From Elephas maximus indicus (taxonomy: Eukaryota > Chordata > Mammalia > Proboscidea > Elephantidae), in NCBI RefSeq assembly GCF_024166365.1, contig NC_064820.1, forward strand, positions 142,744,001 to 142,808,000: a DNA stretch of 64,000 nt, given 5' to 3'. A model generated the notes under the pieces. It saw only the letters and a program-made list of their open reading frames with translations, did not search any database and was not told the origin of the DNA. Below are positions 1 to 9,835 of this stretch, piece by piece; within the stretch, counting starts at the first letter, position 1; each line of letters begins with the position of its first letter. The translations under genes and the position numbers were made by a program.

Positions 1-205
1 CAAATATGTGATTTTACACTAATTACTTAATCTCTCGGTGCATCAGTTTCCACATCAATAAAATAAAGACAATAAAGATACCCTTCTCTGAGAATGGTCA
101 TGAAGATTAAATAACTTAGTATGTGTAATGTGCCTAGAATAGTACCTAGCACACAGTAAACCCCATATAAGCATTTGCTAATAGGGCTATTAAAATTACT
201 GGCAA
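1..205 (+). repeat. MIR SINE fragment
   Basis: The core and right half of a MIR can be followed: a 'cttaatctctcggtgcatcag' type core, a stretch like 'agattaaataacttagtatg', then 'gtgcctagaatagtacctag' and 'cacacagtaa'. MIR is an ancient mammal-wide SINE and the divergence here fits that age. It is cut by the window edge on the left. Confidence 0.75.
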
Positions 206-429
206 CTGTTTGTTCGATGTTCAGTATTAATTTTGATAGAACTAATCTGAGCCTCTATTTTTGGGAGAAGTGTATCACTTGGCATTTTTCTGACATCTCT
301 AGATTATGGAAATGAGCATCCCCACAGAGCAGACCATGCAAGGGTCTGAAAATGACAAGTCACCTTCAGACTATTGGACTGGTGCCCAGAAATCCTTGAA
401 AGAAGTTTGACGCTGTGTCTTTAAACCCC

Positions 430-500
430 TTAGGAACCCAAAACCCAAAAAACCCAGTTCCCCTGAGTCAATTCTGACTCAAAGTACAGAACAACTCCAT
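430..500 (-). repeat. AfroSINE fragment
   Basis: Reverse-complement tail of an AfroSINE: 'aaaaacccagttcccctgag' followed by 'tcaattctgactca'. Only the 3' part is present. The next 338 bases (501-838) hold nothing I can name. Confidence 0.55.
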
Positions 501-838
501 CCAGCTGGGTAAACTCATCAGCCTGCATCTACCTTAGGAATCAAGTGGCCCATAAGTGCAGAGCTGCTGTGTCTCACACTTTCGAGACAGAACTCAAAGA
601 GCCAGCCACCACTACTCCGACAGCATGCTTCACCTTGGACTGTGTATAGGATCAGATGCCATAGCTTTAGGCCCTGAATATGGCAAAGGCCAAAGGCCTG
701 TTCAAGTCACACTCAGCTTCTAGACAGAGAGTACTCCTTAAAGAGTCCTGGGGATCCAGGCTGACTGATCAAAAGGGCTTTCTTATGGCTAAGAACAACC
801 AGTGCCTTATCTTTGTTTAGCCAATATCCACTGGATAG

Positions 839-1052
839 AATCCCTGGGTGCTGCAAACAGTTAATGCACTGGGATGCTAGTCAAAGATTAGAGGTTTGAG
901 TCTACCCAGGGGCACTTTGGAAGAAAGTCCTGTTGGTCTACTTCGGAAAAATTAGCCATTGAAAATCCTGTGGAGCACAGTTCTACTCTGACACACATGG
1001 GGTTCCCTGAGTCAGAATCATTCCAAGGCAACTAGTTTTTTGTCTGCAGGAA
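839..1052 (+). repeat. AfroSINE, second subfamily
   Basis: Nearly complete copy of the AfroSINE type that starts 'tccctgggtgctgcaaacag' and has 'gaggtttgagtctacccag' (B-box region), 'agcacagttctactctgac' and 'ggggttccctgagtcagaa'. It differs from the commoner first type (see 3169) in its head and middle. Called type II below. Confidence 0.8.
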
Positions 1053-2160
1053 GCAGAATACCATGTTAAGTGATTGGAGGGGTGGGGAAATGTGTTACAA
1101 GGGAATAGAAAGATTGTGTTGCTCTTGGACTGTAGAAAAGAACAGAACCTGTTTATGGTTCTTGGAGGTAAAGGTGAAATTCAGGGAGCAGACTGATGAA
1201 GGATTCTTTTTTCATTTTCTCTTTTCCTTTCATGTTAGTCCGATGGATTATAGTTTGAGCAAATATTTCCTTGGCCTTCGCCCTACCTCTTCCATTGTTG
1301 CTTAAGTTTGACAACCTCATTCGAGGATAAATGTGTTTGCATTTCTCATTAATTCAACAGGTCTATTTACTAAATCCTAGAAATCAATAGTCTGGTTGAA
1401 AAAGTGGCCCCTGCTTTTCTTTCCTGGAGACAGTCTCTTACAGTGGGGTAATGTGTACACACGCCGCTCTGTCATTTTGTTGAATGTCAACAGACACAAT
1501 CCTAACAAGGCAAGGTAAGACAGTAAAAGAAACTATCAGGAAAATAGATTTCATCAGAACATGCCAGGACCAAACTATAATATGTAGGTATCCCAGAGAC
1601 AAATAATTTGCTTTCTCATCTAATTTGTATTACTTAAAATACTGACAAAAGAACACATGCTGGATGACATAAGAGAGGAGTAGAACCTCAGTGGCAGATT
1701 GCACCTCTCTGTTGACCACTTCACCTCTTGTCTCAACATGCACACCCAACTCAGCAGGATAAAAGCTTTGCAATTAACTTATACTCTTTAGAAGGCAACT
1801 TAGTAACCAGTGGGACTTGCCCATGCTCCTGGGGGTCCTTACACCCCTCCCACAAAGCACTATCTGTCAAATTTTCCCAACATTTCAATAAAAATAATTC
1901 TTACCTAGAAAAGAATTCTGGTAAATATAAATCTCCACATCTCATTATATTCACAGCGATGCTTTTGTGCCTTTTGTATATCAGTGCCCCAGACAGCTAC
2001 CCAGCCCTGGGCAGCACAAAATGGGAACCAGGTAGAAACAAGGAGCTTGGAGTGACCAAGAAGATTTGTGTGTTCTTAGCCGCAGGGCTGGCTTTATGGT
2101 AAGGTAGGAAGGCCAGGGCAAGGAGGACCAGTCCTGTAAGCATCTGGGCATTTCCTCAAA
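1053..2160. other. No recognised feature
   Basis: About 1.1 kb in which I recognise neither a gene nor a repeat. A 124-codon frame at 1728-2102 has no family resemblance and no splice context, so I treat it as chance. Confidence 0.4.
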
Positions 2161-2515
2161 AAACAACTCCAAAGCTGATCCTAAAATTGAAGTGGAAACT
2201 CAAGAGACCCAGAATAGCTAAAATGATCTTGAAAAAAAAAGAACAAGTTGGAGGACACATACTTTACAATTTCAAAACTTACTACAAAGTAACAGTAATC
2301 AAGACAATGTGCTACTGAAGGATAGACACATATTTAACGGAATAGAAGACTTGAGAAGTAAACTCATGCTTAATGGTCAATTAATTTTCAGCAAAGCTTC
2401 CAAGACTATGCAATGGGAAAAGAATAGTCTTTTCAACAAAAATGGTGCTGGGACAACTGGATAATAATATGCAAAAGAATGAAGTTAGACCCTTGTCTCA
2501 CACCATATACAAAAA
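2161..2515 (+). mobile_element. L1 ORF2 fragment
   Basis: Conceptual translation gives typical ORF2 C-terminal text such as 'KKEQVGGHILYNFKTYYK' and '[16 protein letters not shown]', with stops and frame changes. It is a 5'- and 3'-truncated fossil that ends where an AfroSINE is inserted. Confidence 0.8.
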
Positions 2516-2663
2516 GTAACACTGTGGTTGAACATTCTGCTTCTAAGCAAAAAGTCAGCAGTTTGAATCCACCACCTGCTCCCTGGAAACCCTGTGGGGC
2601 AGTTCTATTCTGTCCTATAGGGTTGCTATGAGTTGGAACTGACTTGACAGCACCTAACAACAC
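2516..2663 (+). repeat. AfroSINE, first subfamily
   Basis: Copy with 'cagtttgaatccaccacct' (B box), 'gggcagttctattctgtcc', 'tatagggttgctatgagttg' and the ending 'gacagcacctaacaaca'. It abuts the L1 fragment directly, so it is probably inserted into it. The 5' head is diverged. Confidence 0.85.
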
Positions 2664-2984
2664 AATATCATTTTAAATTTTCTAATAGCTATGCTTTAAA
2701 GCATAATGAACCAGGTGAATTTAATTTTAGTAATACATTTTATTAACTCACTGTTGCTAAAATATCTTTTTCAGCATGTAAACAATATTAAAAATTATTA
2801 ATGAGCTATTTTACTTTTTTTTTTTTTTCATACTATGTATCAGACAAGGCAGTTAAGGAGGCTTTTAGCCTCATGGTGAGATCAGTCCTTGTACCCAGGG
2901 AGTTTTTGGTATGAAGGGACAGTGGGAGTTTGAAGTCATCTATCTGTGAATTAGAGTTTTTTTGGAGGTCCATTCCAGAAAGAA
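2664..2984. other. No recognised feature
   Basis: AT-rich DNA with a T run near 2816-2829. Nothing further identified. Confidence 0.4.
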
Positions 2985-3145
2985 GAGATGGTATAGCTTA
3001 GTGGTCGAAGGCCGAGGTTCTGATGTCAGACCTCAGAAACTCAGCTCTGCACCTTACTAGCTGTGTGACATTGCACAATTTACTTAACCTCTCTAGGCTT
3101 CAGTTTCTTCATCTCATAGGGTTGTCTTAAGAATGAACAGAAATT
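2985..3145 (+). repeat. MIR SINE
   Basis: Head and core of a MIR: 'ttctgatgtcagacctcag', 'ccttactagctgtgtgacat' and 'cagtttcttcatctcatagg', ending where the TA microsatellite and AfroSINE pair begin. Confidence 0.8.
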
Positions 3146-3168
3146 TTATATATATATATATGTATATG
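3146..3168. repeat. TA microsatellite
   Basis: Run of 'tatatatatata' followed by 'tgtatatg' immediately upstream of an AfroSINE. A matching TA-rich block lies at 3616-3650 on the far side of the inverted SINE pair. Confidence 0.85.
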
Positions 3169-3356
3169 AAACCCTGGTGGCATAGTGGTTAAGTGCTACA
3201 GCTATCAGTTAAGTGGTACAGCTATTAACTAAGAAGTTGGCAGTTCGAATCCACCAGGTGCTCCCTGGAAACTCTACAGGGCAGTTCTACTCTGTCCTAT
3301 AGGGTCGCTGTGAGTCGGAATCGACTCAACGGCAGTGGGTTTGGTTTTGGTTTTAT
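3169..3356 (+). repeat. AfroSINE, first subfamily, with internal duplication
   Basis: Full-length type I AfroSINE: head 'aaaccctggtggcatagtgg' holding a tRNA-like A box, B box 'gcagttcgaatccaccagg', body 'gggcagttctactctgtcc' and RTE-like tail 'gtcggaatcgactcaacgg' then a GT-rich end. About 20 bases after the A box ('ttaagtgctacagctatcag') are repeated with small changes ('ttaagtggtacagctatta'). Confidence 0.92.
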
Positions 3357-3385
3357 ATACATACATATATATATACACACACACT

Positions 3386-3433
3386 CAAATTCACTAGTTG
3401 CTCCTTGGGAACCCTATACAGCAGTTCTATATA
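3386..3433 (+). repeat. AfroSINE fragment
   Basis: Short middle fragment, 'aaattcactagttgctcctt' and 'gggaaccctatacagcagtt', embedded in CA/TA microsatellite between the two inverted AfroSINEs. Confidence 0.6.
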
Positions 3434-3455
3434 TACACGCATGTGTGTGTATATA

Positions 3456-3615
3456 CCAAACCCATTGCCGTTGAGTCAATTCTGACTCACAGCAACCCTA
3501 TAGGACAGAGTAGAACCGCCCCCATAGGGTTTCCAAGGAGTGACTGGTGGATGCTAACTGCTGGCCTTTTGGTTAGCAGCCATAGCACTTAACCACTACA
3601 TCACTAGGGTTTCCA
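3456..3615 (-). repeat. AfroSINE, first subfamily
   Basis: Reverse-complement copy: 'accaaacccattgccgttga', 'aggacagagtagaaccgcc' and 'catcactagggtttcc'. It faces the copy at 3169 and is followed by a TA microsatellite at 3616-3650. Confidence 0.92.
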
Positions 3616-3650
3616 TATATATATATATATGGATATATATATATATATGC

Positions 3651-4167
3651 AGAAAAATTTAAGCTCAGTGCCTGGTCATAATAAGCAATAAACAAATTTT
3701 AGCTCTGTTCACATAAATTATGATAATTTTATTATCATTGGTATTGTTATTAAGAACTTGGCATATTCTCTCATCTCCAAACACCTGAAAAGGAAGATTT
3801 CTAATTCGTAAATGACTGAACACAGGATTTTCTTTTTCCCAGTGCTGAGATTGCTCAATCCCCTATGATCAGAGTGAAAGAGAGGGTTAGTCAGTTAACT
3901 AGTTAGCTAGTTAGTTAGTTAGATGAGCAGGGCAAGAGAATGTGGAGATAAGAAATAAAACACCAGACAGAGATCCCTGTAGACTGAGGTCTGTGCACTG
4001 GATTTTTCCCTCTTCTGTGTCTAAAAATGCTGAAGAGAAAAAGAATGCAAGGTTTAATAAGGGAATATTTCCTTAATACCCTATGGCTGACATATGGGGA
4101 GCCAGAAAGGCTGGCCCTTTTGTCCAGGTTAGCCCAGAGCACAATCTCAGGGTTTATGGAGAAGACC
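3651..4167. other. No recognised gene or repeat
   Basis: Mostly unassigned sequence, with a short 'agttagttag' simple repeat near 3890-3925. Confidence 0.4.
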
Positions 4168-4373
4168 ATACCCAGTTGCTGTGGAGTTGGTTCAGACTCA
4201 CGGTGACCCCATGTGTGTCAGAGTAGAACTGTGCTCCACAGGGTTTTCAGTGCCTCAATTTTCCAAAGTAGACCATCAGGCTTTTCATCCAAGCAGCTTC
4301 TGGGTGGAATTGAACTGCCAACCTTTCAGTTAGCAGCTGAGTACATTAACCACTTTCACTATCCAGGGACTCC
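4168..4373 (-). repeat. AfroSINE, second subfamily
   Basis: Reverse-complement type II copy: 'cccagttgctgtggagttgg', 'gtgtgtcagagtagaactg', 'tgctccacagggttttcag' and 'ctatccagggactcc'. Full length apart from small indels. Confidence 0.88.
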
Positions 4374-4425
4374 TTGTGGAGAAGAGAAGACACTTGCAGT
4401 ACAATGAGTTTCTTTTAAATATGAC

Positions 4426-4993
4426 TGTGATTGTTGAGGTCGTGTGTCAACTTGGCTGGGCTATGATTCTCAGTGGTTTGGCAGTTATGATGTAGTTTGG
4501 TAGTTGTATGATGATTTGATCACTTCCCTGATGGGATTTGATACAATGTAATCACCACCATGATGGGATTTGCTGTGAGTAGCCAATCAGTTGAAAGGGA
4601 GTTCCCTGGGGGGTGTGGCTTGGATCAAGTGTAAGTGGACTTTCTGGTGAGGCTTGTGGGGCTTTTGCTCACTCAGGATCCTCCAGCTGGCTCCTGTTCA
4701 TCTGACCTCTGGTTCTTGGGGCTCAAGCTAGCAACTTACCTGTGGTCTTGCCCCCCCAATCTTGGGATTCGTCAATCTTCACAGATTGTGAGCAAGAGCC
4801 CTGCTCCCTGACCTGCTGATCTTGGATTCACCAGCCCCTGCAGCTACATGAATCAGGAGAGGCCTCCATCCTGACCCATGGACTTGGGATATTCCAAACT
4901 TGCATGAGCCATTTCCTTTATATAAATCTTTCTATATGGGGAGATATAGATATTTATATGCTTTTGCTTTTCAAGAGAACTCAGCATAAGACA
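4426..4993 (+). mobile_element. Solo LTR, family D (ERVL/MaLR-like)
   Basis: Starts TGTGATTG and ends ATAAGACA, so it has the usual TG...CA ends. It holds 'tgtgtcaacttggctgggct' near the 5' end and 'tataaatctttctatatgg' near the 3' end. Flanking pentamers ATGAC (4421-4425) and ATGGC (4994-4998) look like a decayed 5-bp target duplication. It is the same family as 14929-15482 and 20285-20393. No retroviral coding sequence is attached. The family assignment is inferred from ends and target size. Confidence 0.75.
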
Positions 4994-5090
4994 ATGGCCT
5001 TTCTGGCCTTGGGGTTATAATTTCACCAGAATGATTGGCTGGATCACAACCTTGAATGGACTGGTTAGTCTACCATGCAAATAAATAAAT
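4994..5090 (+). mobile_element. L1 3'-end fragment, left piece
   Basis: Left part of a LINE 3' region that continues at 5306 after an AfroSINE insertion. The bases TGCAAATA occur at 5076-5083 and again at 5298-5305 as the target duplication of that SINE. Confidence 0.5.
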
Positions 5091-5297
5091 AAAAAACCAA
5101 ACGCATTGCAGTGGAGTCGATTCTGACTTATAGTGACCCTATATGAGTCAGAATTGACTCAATGGCAGGGGTGTGGTTTTGAGTTTTTATAGGACAGAGT
5201 AGAACCGCCCCATATGGTTTCCAAGGAATGGCTGTTGGACTGAAACTGCTGACCTTTTGGTTAACAGGTGAATGCTTAACTACTGCGGCCCTATGCG
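5091..5297 (-). repeat. AfroSINE, first subfamily, with target duplication
   Basis: Reverse-complement copy: 'aaaccaaacgcattgcagtg', 'aggacagagtagaaccgcc' and 'ggaatggctgttggactga'. Exact 8-bp repeats TGCAAATA flank it at 5076-5083 and 5298-5305. Confidence 0.9.
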
Positions 5298-5305
5298 TGC
5301 AAATA

Positions 5306-5643
5306 GGGTATAAAAAATCACCCAGTCAGATTAAGTGACCTTGATGGAATTGACCAATTACTGTGCAAATTAAGTGATCGTGGTCTACTAAGGGGTTTGG
5401 TTAGTTTATAGTACTGCTGGGAGGACCATGAATTGAAGTTGACAAGGAGTTTGCTTACATAAGGGCCAATCACACAGCCATTGGGGGACCTCACTATAAT
5501 CAAGAAGAGTCTGGGAAAGGAAAGTGAGAATGGATGCACAACTTAAAGAATGCAGTCAATGTCACTGAATTGTGCTTGTAGAAACAGTTGTGCTGGTATT
5601 ATGTTTTGCTGTGTATATTCTCAAAAAAAAAAAAAAAAAAAAA
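5306..5643 (+). mobile_element. L1 3'-end with poly(A)
   Basis: Shares text with the insertion at 18160-18811 ('gtgagaatggatgcacaac', 'aatgtcactgaattgtgc', 'tgtagaaacagttg') and ends in an A run at about 5621-5643. Both are 5'-truncated copies of one LINE 3' UTR. Confidence 0.65.
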
Positions 5644-6225
5644 GAATCAGGAGCAGAGTGCTTCCTTTGGGCCCAGGGTCCCTGCACTGAGAACCTCCTA
5701 GACACAGCACAGAGAGAGCTGTAACCTGAAAACCGCAGAAGATGGTGAGAAACAGCAGCAACCACAGCAGAGCCCAGTGGCAGACAAACAGCAACAGCAG
5801 TACAAGCAGCAGAAGCCAGAAGGCTGGTGAAGGCGGTTGCAGTGAGCTTGCTGACACATGGAGAGAGAGCTGAGCATTTCAGTCAGGAGACTTGCTGGAA
5901 GAGTGGGGTGCCTCTTGGCACTTGTTGACAGAGCTATAAGAGTTGTGACACTTGTCTGAGCAGGGCAGAAGCTGAGAGAAAGTCCACCAGTGGGCACAGC
6001 TGAGGAGCTGAGAGCTGTCTTGGTTGGGACCTGTCCTGACTGAAGAAATGTATCCTGTCTCCTGAGTTATATCCTGTTACTTCCAAGTTGATCCTGATCC
6101 CAAGTTGTAGCTTGTTACTTCCCTAATAAGCCACACAATCATGAGTATGGTCAATGAGTTTTATGTGGCCCTTGCAACAAATTATTGAACCCAGCAGATA
6201 AGTATAGAGTCCCTCATCATCACTC
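5644..6225 (+). mobile_element. LTR-like element, family C
   Basis: Homologous, in the opposite orientation, to 57950-58690. Shared landmarks are 'ttgttacttccctaataagc', 'ttattgaacccagcagat' and a region whose antisense frames align ('RHPTLPASLL' here, 'RHPTPPEGLL' there). The first 50 bases ('aggagcagagtgcttccttt') also match a module inside the family B LTRs. Boundaries are uncertain and no target duplication was found. Confidence 0.55.
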
Positions 6226-6545
6226 ACCTGGATTATTATAATGGTTTCCAACTGGCTTTATTACCTCCTGTCTCTTCACCTCTGCAATGTCTTTCACTCT
6301 GTTGCTAGTGTCTCTTCCTGATCCATAAATCAGTTTATGTTATACCCTTCCTCAGAAACAATCATGATTCCGTATGGCCTAAAGTTTCAACTGCATAAGA
6401 TAGCAGTCAAAGCTCTCAATTATCTACGTCTTTTTTTTTACTCCATTGTCCCCTACAACCCTTCAGCTTTGCAGGACCTTTGCCATTCGTCTCAGCTTCA
6501 AATACTTCACATTTATTCTGTAGTTATAGAAAGCCTTTTTTTTCA
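6226..6545 (+). repeat. L2 LINE fragment
   Basis: Sense-strand L2 text near the end of ORF2: 'ctggattattataatggttt', 'ccaactggctttattacctc', then degraded matches to the segment that in L2 follows the reverse transcriptase. Strongly diverged. Confidence 0.6.
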
Positions 6546-6679
6546 TTCATCAGGGCACAGATTAAAAGTAGTTTCTCCAAGATGGCTTCAAGAATTTCTT
6601 GGCTATTCTACAACATAGTAATTGCATCTCTTTATTGGATTGTTCATTTATTCATTCATTTATAATTCCTTTTTCTCTA

Positions 6680-7017
6680 TTTTTTCTTTCAAGTAGGCTG
6701 CCAGGCATTGTTTAAGCTGTTATATATGCAAAGATGAATAAGACACCATCTCTGTAGTCAAAGAGGTTCCAATCTACTGAGAAAAATAGGCAAAGTGGCA
6801 GTTTCTGTACCATGAGTCCTCTAAAACAGGATGGCTGTGGGAACCTGAGGTGTGATGGGTAGGTGTCTAACCACATAGACTTTGGGGCTAAAGATAATTT
6901 CACAGAGAACAGAAGATTATTGCTGAGTCTTGATGGGAGTGGGAGCTCCAGGTAGGGGAGGGAGTTATATGTGCAAAGGCCAGATGACAAGAGAGACTAT
7001 GGCCCTTTTAGAGAAAT

Positions 7018-7061
<44 letters not shown>

Positions 7062-7480
7062 CTTTGTGGTATCACTGTAGTATGAAGGGCAGCACATGCT
7101 AGGGCATGGTAGGGATAAAGCTGGAGAAGTTGGCAGAGACCAGGTCAGGTAGAACCTCACGGCTATGCTTTATAATGTGACATTTTACTTGCAGGGAATG
7201 GAGAATCATTGAAGGGCTTAAGCAGGGGAGTGACATGCTAAAATTTTGAGCTTAGAAATGCTATTTTAGCAACAATGTGGAGAAGAAATGAAAGCCGGTT
7301 AGGAATGGAGGCAGGGAGGCCAGTTACAAGGATGAAGAAAAATTGCAGATGTGTCAGTGGGTACAGAGATTGGTGAACAGGTTCAAAAAATGCTAAGAAA
7401 GTAGAAATCTCAAACATGGTGAACTTGAATGTGAATAGAGAAGAAGGAAGAGTCAAGGATAATCACTGGGTTTCTAATTC
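6680..7480 (-). repeat. Degenerate L2 fragment
   Basis: Reverse-complement L2 landmarks include 'attgaagggcttaagcaggg', 'gagtgacatgct' and 'tatgtgcaaaggccagatg'. Interrupted by a CA repeat. Frames inside it are not genes. Confidence 0.5.
7020..7060. repeat. TA/CA microsatellite
   Basis: 'tatatatata' followed by about 15 CA units. The next unassigned stretch, 7481-7779, holds nothing I recognise. Confidence 0.95.
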
Positions 7481-7779
7481 TCTATTTAGTCCTTACTTCA
7501 TTTTGTCTTCTTTTACATAAATTGCCCCTAAAGAGGCAGCATTAACCTCAAGGAAGCTTAAACTCCCTGGTAACAGGCACAATCTCTCAATCAGCTATAG
7601 ACCCTCCATTGTGCCTTCAATGGTGCCTTGTGCAAGTAGAGTCTTGATAAGTAGTTACTGAATGTGCTAAAACTCCTTATTTTCAGCAGGCAGGTTTAAC
7701 TTGTGACAATACCAAGTAGAGCACGATTTTTTCAAGGGAATACTCCTGGAGGAAAGTCACTTTGATACAGGCTTACAGT

Positions 7780-8255
7780 TGAGTTTTTCCATGTTCATAC
7801 ACAGACTTCATTCAACTATTCACTGAGTACCTCCCCCACGCCAAGAATTGCTTTAGATGTTGGAGATACTACAATAAACAAGGCAGCAAGCTTTCTACCT
7901 TATCAGAGCTTATTCTACCAGGGAAAGACAAAAATAATCAAGTAAATAAGTAAAATAAAAATCTAAATCTACATTGTAAAGAAAAAAAAAAGAGGTAAGA
8001 GATGAAAACAACTAACCAAAGAGGTATTAAGCTAAAAACAGGTTAAAAAGAAGAAGGCAAAGATATGAGGGAAGAGTATTCCAGGCAGAGGGAACGGCAA
8101 AGTGCAGATACCTTGTGTGCTGAAACTTCAAAAAAGGAGAGGGAAGCTCCTGGGATGAGCTGAGAAAGGTGGGCGTTTCACTTAATGCCTCATAGGTCAT
8201 GAAAAAGAGTTTAGATGTTTAGCAGAAGAGTGACATGATCTGACCACTAGGACAT
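7780..8255 (-). repeat. L2 LINE 3'-end fragment
   Basis: Reverse complement of the L2 tail: 'attcactgagtacctccccc', 'ttggagatactacaataaac', 'gagtattccaggcagaggga' and 'aagagtgacatgatctgacc'. Well recognisable but with many substitutions. Confidence 0.7.
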
Positions 8256-9123
8256 TTTCTTTCCTCTGAGGTTGTCACAGCCTGTACCTCATATCCCTGA
8301 AGAAAAGCAGAGACATTTTCTAGGACTTTGCTTTTCCCGGGAATGTTTCACAGAGAGTCTGCCAAACCATGTTTGTGACCTTCCTTCGGTGAAATTTCAC
8401 TTAGTCTTTGCTCCAGCATCTTTAGCAATATTATTTGTCCAGGTATAGGAATGTATACAGTACTTGGTGCAATAGAGGGAGCTAAGCCAAGCAAAGCACA
8501 GTCTCTATTGTGTGCTGGATCCCTATGGAGGCTTTACCTGTGTTGCCTGTCTCACTTTGGAGCATGAGTGCTAGGGGCGTGGTAGAGGGGTCAGGTCAGA
8601 GCCAACCAGGCCTGTTGTAACTGGAGCACTCCACAGAGTGCAAGAGAAGGGAAGGAGGCTGGCACACTGTGAATGCCAGATGGTGACAAGAGTACACAAG
8701 CAGTTATTGTAGGTGGTAAGTTGGAGGTTGAAAGGATGGTAAAATAAAAGCTGAGGAGAAAATTTGGCCTTGGGCCTCTTAGAGTGAGACAGTGGCTTAG
8801 CATCAAACTCACCTCTGTGGGACATTTGTCTTTTCTGATTTCCCCAAGAATGAACAGAGGTAATTATTTCTGAAGTTCCAAAGAGAAAAATGAATAATCA
8901 AAGGGAGAAGTTAAAAATGAAGCTAGATATAATGAGTCACAATTTCCCCCACTCTAATTTCTCACCAGGTTTTCCTATATCTTGAAGAGTCAGAGCTTTC
9001 TAGAGTAACAAAAAGACTTAGAAGTTATTAAAGCAGAAAATATCAATGGCAAATGGGCCTTTGGTTACAGAGATCTGCTTTGTGTTCTCTTAAGAAAATT
9101 AAAAAATATAAGGGCTTGCTCTG
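8256..9123. other. No confident feature
   Basis: Around 870 bases without a recognised gene or repeat. Short overlapping frames at about 8571-8825 (minus) show no family signature. Confidence 0.35.
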
Positions 9124-9835
9124 ATGTTTCAGTCACTGTTATTCTCCCTCTTTCTTAGCCAGGTCCCCCAAAACAAAAAATTCTCCATCTTAGAAGAAGC
9201 CTGTTTTCGATTATCTCTAGATTCAGAGACGATTGTTTCTTTTGCTTGTTATAAATGTGGCTGGGGCCATACCATAAACTCTCTGGTCTTGGACTCTTTG
9301 GCCCAGTCACTAGAATTTCATCAACGCCCTCACAGTTGAATGGTGCCCATGTGTTAGTGATCTCACAGATACACAATTGTAATGCTTCTTTATGGTTTTC
9401 CGTGGTGAGGAGAAGGGGAAGAGGGGTCCTGCATAGGTTCCAACATGTACAAAACACTGCTGTCAGAATTTTACCGATAGTAGTAGCCTAAGCATGTCAT
9501 TCTAATCATGACGGAACAGTATTGGCTCCTCGTCAAATGTTGAATTGATTTTAAAATTGCTTTGATGACTTATATATTCAGTGCACAGTTTGGGGCCTCT
9601 GTGTATCTCTCCATATGAGCCCTGACGCAGCTTGAGAGCATCTGAAGCTTGTTCTATTGGCCATTTGAAAATATAGGTTTAAGTCACATGTAGCGTGTGC
9701 TTTCAGTTGCTGTTGCGGAGTCTCACGTTTGGAGTTCATTCCTGGCTGGCCTCCAAAGCACTGAATGAATAGATCTATTTAAGCTGAAATGTCAGTTTTA
9801 TCTTTACACAGAATGCTTTTGAATTAAACATATAC
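9124..9835 (+). pseudogene. Fossil CR1/L2-clade LINE reverse transcriptase C-terminus
   Basis: Translation of 9255-9491 reads 'HVLVISQIHNCNASLW' then 'HRFQHVQNTAVRIL', which matches the CR1/L2-clade pattern after the reverse transcriptase (H-LV-SR-DYCNALL-G then L--VQN-AARIL). Further on, with frameshifts, 'RSLRASEACS' and 'IDLFKLKCQFYLYTECF' fit the conserved RSLRSS and FK-LK--LF blocks. The catalytic core is absent and stops are frequent, so it is a dead 3' portion. The exact family (L3, CR1 or diverged L2) cannot be settled by eye. Confidence 0.65.

Noticed and set aside
1728-2102. 124-codon frame
   Set aside because: No family resemblance, overlapped by another frame on the opposite strand, no exon signals.
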